From assembly GCF_028736155.1 (NCBI RefSeq), contig NZ_CP117879.1, forward strand, positions 1,054,001-1,118,000: DNA of 64,000 bases. The letters are read 5' to 3'. The notes below the pieces were generated by a model, which was not told the origin of the DNA, ran no database searches, and was given only the letters and a program-made list of their open reading frames with translations. This stretch comes from Flavobacterium sp. KACC 22763. Its GTDB lineage: Bacteria; Bacteroidota; Bacteroidia; Flavobacteriales; Flavobacteriaceae. Position 1 is the stretch's first letter; each line of letters starts with the position of its first letter. Below are positions 56,069-64,000 of the stretch, in pieces. The position numbers and the translations under genes are program-made.

Positions 56069-56923
56069 TTATTCTGTTTTACCCAAATATTGAGCAATCA
56101 ATCCACTTTCAGAAATAATAAAGGTTTGTTCTTCGAAAATTTTTTTCATTATTAGCCATACATTATCTACAATTGAAAATGTGCTATTTTGACTTTTATC
56201 CTGAACAGTTAATAAGCCTGTGTAAGTAATACTTTTTATTTTTTGTATACTGTCTTGAAAGCGTAGGTTTGAATTTTCGTATTCATACGTTTTAGTCACT
56301 GTTTTAAAAGGTTTCTGCTTATTTATATATTCTTTGAATACCATTATTTCATCAAACAATCTTGTTCTTTTTCCATTAGCTTGCTCGATCAAAATATGAT
56401 ATTGGTAGTTTTCATTTACCTCTATTACATTATTATCTAAATCCTTTGCAATAATATTAATTACTTCTGGACTTTTGATATTCATTTTAATATTTACTCT
56501 TAGATCAAAGAGATGAAATTCTTTTTGTAATTCGTTATCCTCTTCGCCAGTTTCTCTTAGATGAACAATTAATATGTTACAGTACTTAGCAAATTGTTGA
56601 GCATCTGGAGTATAACCACTTTTAGATACTATAATTCCTCTTTCTATATCAGTATCATTAATAATTGCTAAAAGCTTCATTACGGTTTCTTTGGTAACTT
56701 TTTTATTCCAATATTTACATTCTATTGCAGTTCGATACGTGCCAGTATTGTCTGTCTCTGAAGTTAATACATCAATCTGATGTTCTACTCCTGATTTACC
56801 TTTAATTTTACAGTTATGTCCGTATCCTTCAATATTGATATTATACTTTTGTCCTAATGTTTCGTAAATATATTTTGTGATAAATTCATAGGTTTTCCAA
56901 TCAAGTTTGTTCTGATTTTCCAT
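56069..56923 (-). CDS. Mrr-like restriction endonuclease family protein
   Basis: A 284-residue cytoplasmic protein. Residues about 10-125 have a PD-(D/E)XK nuclease core: EFITKYIYETLG helix, GVEHQIDVLTS (Asp) and TAIECKYWNKKV (Glu-x-Lys), followed by TDIERGIIVSKSGYTPDAQQFAKYCNILIVHL. This is the Mrr_cat order used by type IV-like restriction enzymes that cut modified DNA. The C-terminal half (about 140-284) is unrecognised and may sense DNA or a partner. It sits next to a 47-bp palindrome and a divergent three-gene operon. Confidence 0.85.
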   Translation of the reverse strand: MENQNKLDWKTYEFITKYIYETLGQKYNINIEGYGHNCKIKGKSGVEHQIDVLTSETDNTGTYRTAIECKYWNKKVTKETVMKLLAIINDTDIERGIIVSKSGYTPDAQQFAKYCNILIVHLRETGEEDNELQKEFHLFDLRVNIKMNIKSPEVINIIAKDLDNNVIEVNENYQYHILIEQANGKRTRLFDEIMVFKEYINKQKPFKTVTKTYEYENSNLRFQDSIQKIKSITYTGLLTVQDKSQNSTFSIVDNVWLIMKKIFEEQTFIISESGLIAQYLGKTE

Positions 56924-56948
56924 TTATTTTTAGAATTTATGAAAATAT

Positions 56949-56995
56949 TAATTTATTGTAAATTAGTTTTTTAAAAACTAATTTACAATAAATTA
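56949..56995. repeat. 47-bp near-perfect palindrome
   Basis: Two 23-bp arms (56949-56971 and 56973-56995) are exact complements around a single central base; the core is ATTGTAAATTAGTTTTT. It starts 26 bp upstream of the Mrr-like gene, in the divergent spacer. It could be an operator for a dimeric repressor or form a cruciform. Confidence 0.9.
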
Positions 56996-57183
56996 ATGAA
57001 GATAGTAATAAAGTTCTTTTCGAGCCGGTTGGGAGAAATAATATATTCAGTAGTAAAAATGTGGGAATTAATTTAGTTTTTATTTCTGATTAGATTTTTT
57101 TTATGATTAATTTTGGATCTAATTTTTTATCATTTTGTTTTTTAGAAGATGATTTACTAATGTTTTAATTAAGGAAAAATTAA

Positions 57184-58167
57184 ATGCAAGATAGCCGAAG
57201 TACAAAAAATCCTGATTTAGAAAATCAAATAAAATCTCTATATCTTAACAGTGGAAAGGAAAAGGATGATGAAAAGATTGCAAAATTAACATCTATATTC
57301 GAAAAATCAGAGAAAAGTTTAATGCATACTGGTAGGATAGAGAGAAAAGATGTTAAATTTTATAATACAGATTTTGATACTATTGAAGGCAAAAGATATT
57401 ATTATATTGAAGATTTAAAATATTCTAATTATCTATTTGTTAGAGCTGTAGCTACCGATTTTATTTTTAAAAACATTGATTTTTCCAAAACAATATTTGA
57501 TAACTGCTATTTGAAGGACTGCAGATTTATAAATTGTAAATTTGAAGGAGCAAAATTTTCAAATAGTAATCTGCAAGGTTCATATTTCAGAGACTGTAAT
57601 TTTGATTATGTAACTTTTGAAAAAACATTTGTTGATTATGAAATCTTTGAATGCGCTCCTAAATGGGATAACTTAAGATTTAGATTTGCAAGATCATTGA
57701 AGTTAAATTATGCTTCTATAGGTGATTATATTAAGGCATCTAAAGCAGTTACGGTTGAACTCCAAGCTACATTAGGACATTTGAGATCTAGTTGGTCTTC
57801 AGGTGATCCACATTATTCAATTAAATTTGGAGGATTTGAAAAGCGAATGAAACAGTTATACAAGTGGACTAAAGTTCACTTTTTAGATTTTATCTGGGGT
57901 AATGGAGAAAGTTTACGCAGATTAATTCGCTTTAATTTTATTGTTTTTTTAGCGTTAAGTGTTGTTGAAGTTTTTACAAGTGAAAGTAAATATGGTTTTC
58001 TTGAATTTTTGGAAACCTTATTTGTAAATATACCATCTGTTTATTTTGGTTTAAAAGTTGAAAATTTTGAATACTCTAATTATATCTTATTACCTCTTAC
58101 AATTTTGAGATTAGTTAGTTTTGCTTTACTAATGTCTATTATTACTAAGAAATACAATAGACGATGA
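57184..58167 (+). CDS. Pentapeptide-repeat protein with C-terminal two-TM (ion-channel-like) region
   Basis: 327 residues, no signal peptide. An N-terminal helical part (about 1-55) is followed by pentapeptide-like repeats (about 70-155; VRAVATDFIFKNIDFSKTIF, CYLKDCRFINCKFEGAKFSN), a helical linker, and two hydrophobic helices at about 246-262 (NFIVFLALSVVEVF) and 300-319 (ILLPLTILRLVSFALLMS). A pore-loop-sized segment (FLETLFVNIPSVYFGLK) lies between the helices and the chain ends in a basic KKYNRR, resembling Ion_trans_2-type channels without a TVGYGD filter. It overlaps the nucleotidyltransferase gene by 4 bp (ATGA), so the operon is coupled. A membrane effector is inferred. Confidence 0.75.
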   Translation: MQDSRSTKNPDLENQIKSLYLNSGKEKDDEKIAKLTSIFEKSEKSLMHTGRIERKDVKFYNTDFDTIEGKRYYYIEDLKYSNYLFVRAVATDFIFKNIDFSKTIFDNCYLKDCRFINCKFEGAKFSNSNLQGSYFRDCNFDYVTFEKTFVDYEIFECAPKWDNLRFRFARSLKLNYASIGDYIKASKAVTVELQATLGHLRSSWSSGDPHYSIKFGGFEKRMKQLYKWTKVHFLDFIWGNGESLRRLIRFNFIVFLALSVVEVFTSESKYGFLEFLETLFVNIPSVYFGLKVENFEYSNYILLPLTILRLVSFALLMSIITKKYNRR

Positions 58168-58793
58168 AAAATATATATATATTTGGTTCAATTGTAAGAG
58201 GAGAGATTGATCAGTACTCAGATACTGATTTATTGTTAATAACAGATGACACATTGAATTTTATCGATTTAGAAAAATATTCTTTATATACACCTACAAG
58301 AATTGAAGAAATGTACCGTGAAGGTAACCCTTTTGCTTGGCATTTGCATTATGAGTCAAAACTTGTTTACTCTGATGGGGTTGATTTTTTAAAAGAGCTA
58401 AAAATTCCCAATTCGTATAAAAATTGTTCTTTGGATTTGCATAAATTTTACAAATTATTTCAGGATAGTATAAAATCAATTCAATCGGATAAGTTATCAT
58501 TGGTTTTTGATTTAGCAATGGTATTTTTAGCATTGAGAAATTTTGCAACATGTTATTCTCTTGAGCGCTATGAAAAACCGATTTTCAGTAGAAATTCATT
58601 TGAAAAGCTTAATGACTTTCCATTGATATTAGACAATAAAATAAAAAATTTATTAATGATGGCAAGAATAAGTTCTACTCGAGGAATTAGCTATAAAATT
58701 GATGAGATTGAATTATCTTTGTTTATTAAACAAGTCGATGCAATTGAAAAATGGTTCGACAAAATATTTACAAGTTATGAATGCAGAATTTAA
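58164..58793 (+). CDS. Minimal nucleotidyltransferase with helical C-terminal domain
   Basis: A 209-residue cytoplasmic protein. The N-terminus has the nucleotidyltransferase signature GSIVRGEIDQYSDTDLLLI (residues 8-26; GS, then Asp22/Asp24 metal ligands), followed by FAWHLHYESKLVY. Residues about 90-209 are all-helical (DLAMVFLALRNFATCYSL) as in KNTase_C or HEPN-like domains, but no canonical Rx4-6H is seen. Such enzymes act as antitoxins or effectors that adenylate or nucleotidylate partners. It overlaps both neighbours, arguing for a complex of all three products. Confidence 0.8.
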   Translation: MKNIYIFGSIVRGEIDQYSDTDLLLITDDTLNFIDLEKYSLYTPTRIEEMYREGNPFAWHLHYESKLVYSDGVDFLKELKIPNSYKNCSLDLHKFYKLFQDSIKSIQSDKLSLVFDLAMVFLALRNFATCYSLERYEKPIFSRNSFEKLNDFPLILDNKIKNLLMMARISSTRGISYKIDEIELSLFIKQVDAIEKWFDKIFTSYECRI

Positions 58794-59064
58794 CAGCAGG
58801 GTGGACTTGCAGAGACAGGTTTTAAAAATAGTCAATAGTAAGAGCTTTAAAATGCAATTATCAGGACTTTCTAAACCAGCACTAGAAAATTGGATAATGA
58901 TAAATAGTATATCTAATAATGAATTAAAGAATATATTATTTAAAATATCTGAATTGTTGTTTTTTATTGCTAATAGAAGTCAGGATCAAATTACAGAAGA
59001 ATACAAAAAAATACAATTGAAGGCAGGAAATGAAATAGGTAAACTAAAAGTATTGTTGAATTAA
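58777..59064 (+). CDS. Small helical protein of the nucleotidyltransferase operon
   Basis: 95 residues using the ATG at 58777; the longer frame from 58699 lies wholly inside the previous gene. Predicted all-helical and charged (DLQRQVLKIVNSKSFK; SNNELKNILFKISELLFFIANRS; EEYKKIQLKAGNEIGKLKVLLN). It overlaps the nucleotidyltransferase by 17 bp. Not recognised; size and position suggest an antitoxin, adaptor or third subunit. Confidence 0.65.
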   Translation: MNAEFNSRVDLQRQVLKIVNSKSFKMQLSGLSKPALENWIMINSISNNELKNILFKISELLFFIANRSQDQITEEYKKIQLKAGNEIGKLKVLLN

Positions 59065-59128
59065 TTTCTAGGTTTTAGAATAATACACCCAATTTTATAT
59101 TTATACGATGTCTATATTATAAAACAGA

Positions 59129-59155
59129 AAAGAGACTTTAAAAGTCTCTTTTTTA
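59129..59155. terminator. Bidirectional terminator
   Basis: AAAAGAGACTTT/AAAGTCTCTTTT arms with T-rich runs on both strands. It closes both the three-gene operon and the convergent XRE gene. Confidence 0.8.
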
Positions 59156-59178
59156 ATTATATATCACTATAAAATAAT

Positions 59179-59592
59179 TTATTTCCCAATCAATTTCTCC
59201 AACCTAACCATCATTTCATCTTTCTCCTTCAACATACGTTCGTACAACTCAATTTTTTCTTCATGAAGTTTAATTAATTGATCAATAGGATTAACAGTAG
59301 TACTTACATGTCCAGAATTGTTACCAACTGCTATTGCTCCTTCATGAAAAGTATTAGAAATAATATTAATCGCTTGTTCCTCATCAAAATTCTGAAAAGC
59401 TTCAACAGGAATTTTCAATACCGCTGAGATTTGTTTTAGTAGGTTTTCTTCAATTACATCTTTTTGCTCGAGCATAGAAATTTTCTTTTGGTTCCAGTCT
59501 TCGCCCAGATCATAAGCCAAAGCTTCCTGCTTTATGTTAAGCATTTCTCTAAAACGTTTTACGTTTCTTCCCTGATGTATTTTCTGTTCCAT
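59179..59592 (-). CDS. XRE-family HTH regulator with C-terminal coiled coil
   Basis: A 137-residue DNA-binding protein. Residues about 7-66 form an HTH_3-type domain (GRNVKRFREMLNIKQEALAYDLGEDWNQKKISMLEQK). A spacer follows, with AIAVGNNSGHVSTTVNP, and then a heptad-rich C-terminus (LIKLHEEKIELYERMLKEKDEMMVRLEKL) likely to dimerise. It faces the three-gene operon across a shared terminator and could regulate it or the Mrr gene; similar small regulators are common in flavobacteria, so it may be unrelated. Confidence 0.85.
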   Translation of the reverse strand: MEQKIHQGRNVKRFREMLNIKQEALAYDLGEDWNQKKISMLEQKDVIEENLLKQISAVLKIPVEAFQNFDEEQAINIISNTFHEGAIAVGNNSGHVSTTVNPIDQLIKLHEEKIELYERMLKEKDEMMVRLEKLIGK

Positions 59593-59773
59593 AATGAATA
59601 TTGGTTTTCTGAAGATTCAAAGATAAAGCCATTTGGGCTAAAAATCATGAGTTTCAAAGATAAAAAAATATTTCAAAGAAGAATTATTTTGTAAGAATAT
59701 TATATCTGTATTTGGGATAGATTATCCTTTAGAAAGAACAGAATTTCGCTTTAGAATTTTAAATCTATAAGCC

Positions 59774-60334
59774 ATGAAAAAGAATAAAACAACTTTCGAA
59801 ACGAGCTTTTGGGCAGGATATGCAGCGGGAAATCCGTTTAAGGCAATCGATGCCTTTTTTACTTTTGCACATCTCGATTACTACAAACAGAGTTTAAGCG
59901 AAGCGGTACTTTACAGCTATAAAACAAAAGTCTGCAAACAAGACAATCCTTCAGATGTTTTTGTTTTGTATACTGTTATCAAATCTTTCCTCAAAATTTG
60001 CTGCTGTCTGAAAGAGAAAAGCAAAAAATGGATAATAAAAGATTCTCTGCGATCTGAAACCGTTTTTCATCTTTCTTCACTAACAAAAGAAGAATACGAG
60101 AATCCTTTTATAGTATTTCAAAAAGCATTTACTGAAAGAACGCTAGAAGAGTTTGAATCTTTTTTATATCAAATCTTAGAGCTTTCGCTATCTCCACATT
60201 CCGCAGATTCTGACCCTGATTTAACGACGCCTTATATTCATGTAATAAAAATGCTCGATGCAGCAGAACTCATAAGAGAAAGGGGAGTAGAGAAAATCAA
60301 GAAAAGAAATCTGATTGATGCTTTAACAGAATAA
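59774..60334 (+). CDS. Hypothetical helical protein
   Basis: A 186-residue cytoplasmic protein that I do not recognise. It is mostly helical and cysteine-containing (KSFLKICCCLKEKSKKW), with charged residues throughout and a C-terminus ERGVEKIKKRNLIDALTE. It begins about 180 bp from the XRE gene, transcribed divergently, and is closed by a terminator. No partner gene is evident. Confidence 0.65.
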   Translation: MKKNKTTFETSFWAGYAAGNPFKAIDAFFTFAHLDYYKQSLSEAVLYSYKTKVCKQDNPSDVFVLYTVIKSFLKICCCLKEKSKKWIIKDSLRSETVFHLSSLTKEEYENPFIVFQKAFTERTLEEFESFLYQILELSLSPHSADSDPDLTTPYIHVIKMLDAAELIRERGVEKIKKRNLIDALTE

Positions 60335-60360
60335 AATATCAAGATTACAAAAAAAGCATA

Positions 60361-60393
60361 AAAAAATCCCATTTATTGGAAATGGGATTTTCA
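60361..60393. terminator. Terminator after the helical protein gene
   Basis: AAAATCCCATTT-attgg-AAATGGGATTTT stem with A/T-rich flanks, between convergent genes. Confidence 0.8.
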
Positions 60394-60435
60394 ACTTTAT
60401 TCTGCATTATTTACATGCTTCGTTATTCACGAATA

Positions 60436-60732
60436 TTAAAAATTAATCATTGCGACGCTTACAATTGCCATGAAAACAAAAAAAGGAATAGAAAATATTA
60501 ATAAACCAATATTAATATTTCTTAATGTTAGGTTTTTCTGTCGATGAAAAAATATAGTTTCCTTTATTATAAATATGTTAAATATAAAAAATGTTAAACT
60601 TGAAACAAATGAAAAGAAAAAAATCTGTTGTAAACCTCTATAATTAGCATCCCCGAATATCGATATTAGATATAATAAAAAGACAGGAATGACTAATCTA
60701 AGTATTAGATGTTTTATTATATTATTTTTCAT
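60436..60732 (-). CDS. Hypothetical three-helix membrane protein
   Basis: 98 residues with about three membrane helices (residues 8-26, 35-54 and 76-96). Not recognised. It is the last of a minus-strand run behind a lipase effector gene, so it may be an additional membrane immunity or accessory protein; this is inferred only from position. Confidence 0.55.
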   Translation of the reverse strand: MKNNIIKHLILRLVIPVFLLYLISIFGDANYRGLQQIFFFSFVSSLTFFIFNIFIIKETIFFHRQKNLTLRNINIGLLIFSIPFFVFMAIVSVAMINF

Positions 60733-60848
60733 TATTTAGATAGGTTTGTTGTATAGTGTGAATATTAATTAGTTTGAAAAGATTACTCGTCGATAACTTT
60801 TCTTTTAGGTTTTCGATCTTTATTAGTTGAAGCAGAACAGAATTTTGT

Positions 60849-62057
60849 TTATTCGGCATCATAAACTTCCACTTTTGAGTTTGGTATTTCAACTTCTGAA
60901 GTTGGGGATTTTAAATAAATTTTCCCCGAATAGACTGGTTTTTTGATGCTGCTTTTTATAATTTCTTTATTGAATTTAATATACAACTCAACATTTTCAT
61001 TTTTATCGAAAAATTTTTTAAAGCGCTCCATTAATTGATTGTTGAAATTACGTTTCTCTAGATTTTTTAAATAGTCATTTTCATGAGTTGTTTTACCGTC
61101 GAGTAAATCAACCCAAATACGAACTTCAAATTGTCTTGAAAATTGATCTTGTACAAAAATCACAAAACTTATAGGTACAGCTTTTCCATTTGTGGTGTCA
61201 GTAAGGAATTCTAAACCAGTATTAGTATTACTGATAACTTCATTGTTCATGAAAAGAATATCATAATCATAAATTCTAAAATCTTTTCTATTAGTGCCAA
61301 TTTTATAATTGTATCTTTTAAGACGATTTTTGAAATAAGTATTGCTTATTTTATTATTGGCTATTTCTTCCTGAACAAATAGAGGCATATCTTTTTGATA
61401 GTTTTTTATGACTTCCTTTCTATCTAAATTTTTACTGAAATCACCCCATTCAATGTCAAAGGTTTCATGTCCTTGATATGTTCCAATTTCTTTATTACCA
61501 ATCCCGCCAATCCATAAAGTGACCAAACCTTCTGGAGCAAAGGCGACGGTTAGTGTATTATATTCATTTTTATATTCTACACCGTCCATACCCATTGTAG
61601 TTCCATAATCTTTTTTAAAGATATCGTACATTTTTTTTTGAGGCAATGCAAAATCACCTGCAAAAAACTTATTTTCAGCATACGAAAACCAAGTTATTTG
61701 CATGCGTTCTGGAACTTTCTTTTTATCATCACCAACTACCATAGTACCGCTGCTACTAGCTCCCCAACTATCGTTTAGATATTGTTCGCTTGGTATCCAT
61801 GCAGTGGTGTTATCAGATAAAATAAAACTACCATAGACAACCTCTACAGGACAAGTTTCATCGGCACTTGTTTCGGCTAGCCATTCAAATTTTTCTATTT
61901 TTGTAAGCATTTCTTTTTGTTTTTCTGTATTTAAAAAATAATATGTTAATGGTATTTCTTTTTCTTTCCATAAGTCATATCCTAATCTAGAAAGTAGTAG
62001 TAGCGATAGTACTATCGCTATCAATAAATACAATTTATTTAAACTGTTTATCTTCAT
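60849..62057 (-). CDS. DUF2931 family protein, membrane-anchored
   Basis: A 402-residue protein. An N-terminal helix (about residues 7-25, LNKLYLLIAIVLSLLLLSRLG) anchors a periplasmic part. The region about 52-200 matches DUF2931 (WIPSEQYLNDSW; PERMQITWFSYAENKFFAGDFALPQKKMYDIF; LTVAFAPEGLVTLWIGG). DUF2931 proteins often accompany T6SS lipase effectors and are likely immunity or accessory proteins. In the same frame past the stop codon another 21 codons remain open (to 60784), ending KDRKPKRKVIDE, so the gene may have been shortened or fused. It lies 9 bp downstream of the small membrane gene. Confidence 0.75.
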   Translation of the reverse strand: MKINSLNKLYLLIAIVLSLLLLSRLGYDLWKEKEIPLTYYFLNTEKQKEMLTKIEKFEWLAETSADETCPVEVVYGSFILSDNTTAWIPSEQYLNDSWGASSSGTMVVGDDKKKVPERMQITWFSYAENKFFAGDFALPQKKMYDIFKKDYGTTMGMDGVEYKNEYNTLTVAFAPEGLVTLWIGGIGNKEIGTYQGHETFDIEWGDFSKNLDRKEVIKNYQKDMPLFVQEEIANNKISNTYFKNRLKRYNYKIGTNRKDFRIYDYDILFMNNEVISNTNTGLEFLTDTTNGKAVPISFVIFVQDQFSRQFEVRIWVDLLDGKTTHENDYLKNLEKRNFNNQLMERFKKFFDKNENVELYIKFNKEIIKSSIKKPVYSGKIYLKSPTSEVEIPNSKVEVYDAE

Positions 62058-62066
62058 AATATTAAT

Positions 62067-62375
62067 TTAATTTGGCTTCATACCTTTGATGAATAGGTAC
62101 GTATACCAGGCTATTGATAGTATTGTAATACTTGTCAGTATAAGGAGTATGAATATTATTTTTGTTATTAATCGTTTAAATCCATGGATGTAGGCATAGA
62201 TTGCCAGTAGGATAGTTAGAACAGGAATTACTAGTATTAATCTATAAGAATAACCAAGATAATCAGGATAAAATAAGTAGGATAAAAATGAAATGAATAC
62301 AATTAAGAATATTGATAATATTTTGTTTTTATTTTGATCTGACATTTTGTTTAAATTTCGTTTATATTTATCCAT
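62067..62375 (-). CDS. Small membrane protein (possible lipase immunity protein)
   Basis: About 102 residues using the ATG at 62375, which overlaps the stop of the lipase gene (ATGGATAA arrangement). The longer frame from 62483 would run 116 bp into the lipase gene. Three hydrophobic helices cover residues about 20-95. The overlap implies translational coupling with the effector, the usual sign of an immunity partner. Not assigned to a family. Confidence 0.6.
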   Translation of the reverse strand: MDKYKRNLNKMSDQNKNKILSIFLIVFISFLSYLFYPDYLGYSYRLILVIPVLTILLAIYAYIHGFKRLITKIIFILLILTSITILSIAWYTYLFIKGMKPN

Positions 62376-64000
62376 CAATTTTTTTTCTATAAGGCTTTCC
62401 GTCTTCATATCTGCCTCCTTTTCCATAGCTATCACAAGTTGATCGATGAAGGTATTTATTTCGTATAAAATGCAATTTTTCATTTTTAAACGTTACTGTT
62501 TTACTATGTGCTCCATCATTTGTAATTGCATAATTTAATAACAAATTCTTTGCTTCTTCGAGGTCTTCAGGGACTTTGTAAGTCTCCTTTTTGCCTTTTT
62601 GCATTAGCGAGTTATCAAACATCATTTTATAATTTTCAGCAAGCTTAACCATTATAGAAAGCGGGATAAATTGATAGGATAGAGGTATTCTCCTAGTTGC
62701 CATATGTGTAGTAAATGAAACTCCCTTTTTTGAAGTTGTTGTGGTTACAATTTGTTCTTTTTCATACCAGCCTTCTTTTATTAAAGTTTCTTTTATGTTA
62801 TCAAAGCCCTTTTCTAAATGTAGTTTTCTTATTTCCTTTTCAATTTCGGCGTAACCTCCGCCAATGTCACTATGAACACCAGGAATAGAAAGCTCATAGC
62901 CAATTCCAGCATCAATAGAGCTTTTTATGTTGGTAAGAGAAAAGTTTTCACGATATTCATCAGATGCGGTAATATGTATCACTTTTTTAATATTTCCTTC
63001 TAATTTTAAATTTAACTCTTGTATGTCATTGTTAAAATTAGGCGAAGTTGAAAAACTTTCGGAATAGGAGGAAACAGTGTCAAATAGCCCAACAAATTGT
63101 ATTTTAAATTTGCTAGATTCTAGATCATACATATCCTGTAGCTTTCGTCTTTGTGATATAAAATTTCTTGCGGCAGCAGCGCCACGACTGAAACCAAAAA
63201 CAGTTAGATCTATTTCATTAACAAATTGGTTTTCTTTTATAAATTTATCAGCTTTGAGTTTGTCAATTTTTTTCTTTATCTCCATAAAAGCTTTGTTTAC
63301 TTTAACAGGAATTCCTGATTTATCACCGCTTCCAAAAGCATATCCATAAAAATCATCTTTATCATGATCCCTCGTACCTTCTCCTTCAATGTAAACTTTT
63401 ACTTTATTCTCACTGTTTTCTGCAATGTTTATGTTGTGTAAAATCGCAATGTTAGAATAGTAGTTATCATAACTGCTTTCATTCTCATCATTATCCTCAA
63501 AAGCTTTTGCAGCTATTTCTTCTTTAGGAGTTAATAGTATTCCTTTTCTCTTCTTTTCATAAGCTAATCTGGCTTCAGTATTTTTCATATTATTTAAAGT
63601 ACCATCAAAAAACACATTAACTGTTACTTTTACACCTACTTTCTCCTCAGGTTTCTTTTGCTTATCAGGAACAGCAACTTTTGCAACACTATTGTTTTTA
63701 GGAGGTTCAATTGTTTTCTTGAGATCATTTATAATCTTAAGCTGTATGGCGTCTTGTATAGTGTCAATTTTGCCTATATACTTAACTTGAGCATAAAATT
63801 CATGTTCGTTTTCATCTCTATAATCTTTATCGTTCAGTATTTTTTGATATACTTTTATGTTGTTAAAGTATAGTTCTGCTTTTCCATATTTATCAACAGG
63901 AGATGTAGTATAGGTTCCCATATTTCGAGAATTATTACCATGTCCATCCATGCCTTCGTCTTCCCAAATGGTTACTTGAAGTCTGTCTCCAACTGGAATA
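62368..64000 (-). CDS. Tle1/DUF2235-type lipase effector (5' end outside the window)
   Basis: At least 543 residues; the frame continues past the ATG at 63951 to the window edge (VGDRLQVTIWEDEG precedes it), so the true start is outside. The hydrolase region has VFFDGTLNN, GFSRGAAAARNF (nucleophile Ser), VGLFDTVSSYS (Asp region) and PGVHSDIGGGY (His), the Tle1/DUF2235 order of T6SS phospholipase effectors. The N-terminal part resembles an adaptor used to load cargo. The protein should hydrolyse phospholipids of target cells; the downstream small membrane gene and the DUF2931 gene are likely immunity or accessory genes. Confidence 0.85.
   Translation of the reverse strand, partial: IPVGDRLQVTIWEDEGMDGHGNNSRNMGTYTTSPVDKYGKAELYFNNIKVYQKILNDKDYRDENEHEFYAQVKYIGKIDTIQDAIQLKIINDLKKTIEPPKNNSVAKVAVPDKQKKPEEKVGVKVTVNVFFDGTLNNMKNTEARLAYEKKRKGILLTPKEEIAAKAFEDNDENESSYDNYYSNIAILHNINIAENSENKVKVYIEGEGTRDHDKDDFYGYAFGSGDKSGIPVKVNKAFMEIKKKIDKLKADKFIKENQFVNEIDLTVFGFSRGAAAARNFISQRRKLQDMYDLESSKFKIQFVGLFDTVSSYSESFSTSPNFNNDIQELNLKLEGNIKKVIHITASDEYRENFSLTNIKSSIDAGIGYELSIPGVHSDIGGGYAEIEKEIRKLHLEKGFDNIKETLIKEGWYEKEQIVTTTTSKKGVSFTTHMATRRIPLSYQFIPLSIMVKLAENYKMMFDNSLMQKGKKETYKVPEDLEEAKNLLLNYAITNDGAHSKTVTFKNEKLHFIRNKYLHRSTCDSYGKGGRYEDGKPYRKKIDG

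Noticed and set aside
58699..58776. Longer frame upstream of the 95-residue helical protein
   Set aside because: It lies entirely within the nucleotidyltransferase coding sequence; the ATG at 58777 leaves a normal short overlap.
62376..62483. Longer start of the small membrane gene inside the lipase gene
   Set aside because: It would overlap the lipase by 116 bp; the ATG at 62375 gives the usual stop-start overlap.

Overview
The window looks like a chromosome segment of a flavobacterium (Bacteroidota, Flavobacteriaceae, most likely Flavobacterium). It is AT-rich. It carries a SusC/SusD pair, a hybrid two-component regulator, a type IX secretion sorting domain, Bacteroidota-style lipoproteins and small families common in this group (DUF4861, DUF2931, META/DUF4377, NIPSNAP). 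No rRNA, tRNA, CRISPR array or complete insertion sequence was found. All assignments are by reading protein motifs; no database search was run.

Layout. (1) 0.2-5.9 kb, minus strand: an asparagine/aspartate module (AspT antiporter, AspD decarboxylase, secreted asparaginase, outer-membrane porin). It probably converts asparagine to aspartate and then to alanine plus CO2, gaining proton-motive force by electrogenic aspartate/alanine exchange. (2) 6.4-15.5 kb: ordinary single genes (sulfatase, flavin-dependent oxidoreductase, chromate-type transporter, double GNAT, PL14-like lipoprotein, catalase-peroxidase KatG). (3) 15.6-41.7 kb, all minus strand: a large polysaccharide utilisation locus whose content points to heparin/heparan sulfate. 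It holds two tandem PL12 heparinase III-type lyases with the family's catalytic Asn/Tyr/His at matching positions, a PL15-like heparinase II/III protein, a sulfatase, a GH88 unsaturated glucuronyl hydrolase, SusC/SusD, an HTCS regulator, DUF4861, a KduD-type dehydrogenase and a large T9SS-exported protein with a heparin-lyase-I-like domain. An 18-bp dyad-like motif recurs upstream of four of these transcription units and is the best candidate HTCS operator. (4) 41.9-56 kb: accessory and small-family genes, including an in-frame fusion of an HxlR DNA-binding domain to a BatD-like periplasmic domain, and a phosphoethanolamine transferase segment flanked by a 165-bp direct repeat. (5) 56-60.4 kb: a small defence-like island with an Mrr-type endonuclease, a 47-bp palindrome, a three-gene operon (pentapeptide repeat/two-TM protein, nucleotidyltransferase, small helical protein) and an XRE regulator. 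(6) 60.4-64 kb, minus strand: a Tle1/DUF2235-type lipase effector, cut by the window edge, with probable immunity genes downstream.

The observations most worth following are the HxlR-BatD fusion, the pentapeptide/nucleotidyltransferase operon beside the Mrr endonuclease, the repeated operator-like motif in the heparan sulfate locus, the beta-repeat insertion inside SusD, and the repeat-flanked eptA-like insertion.
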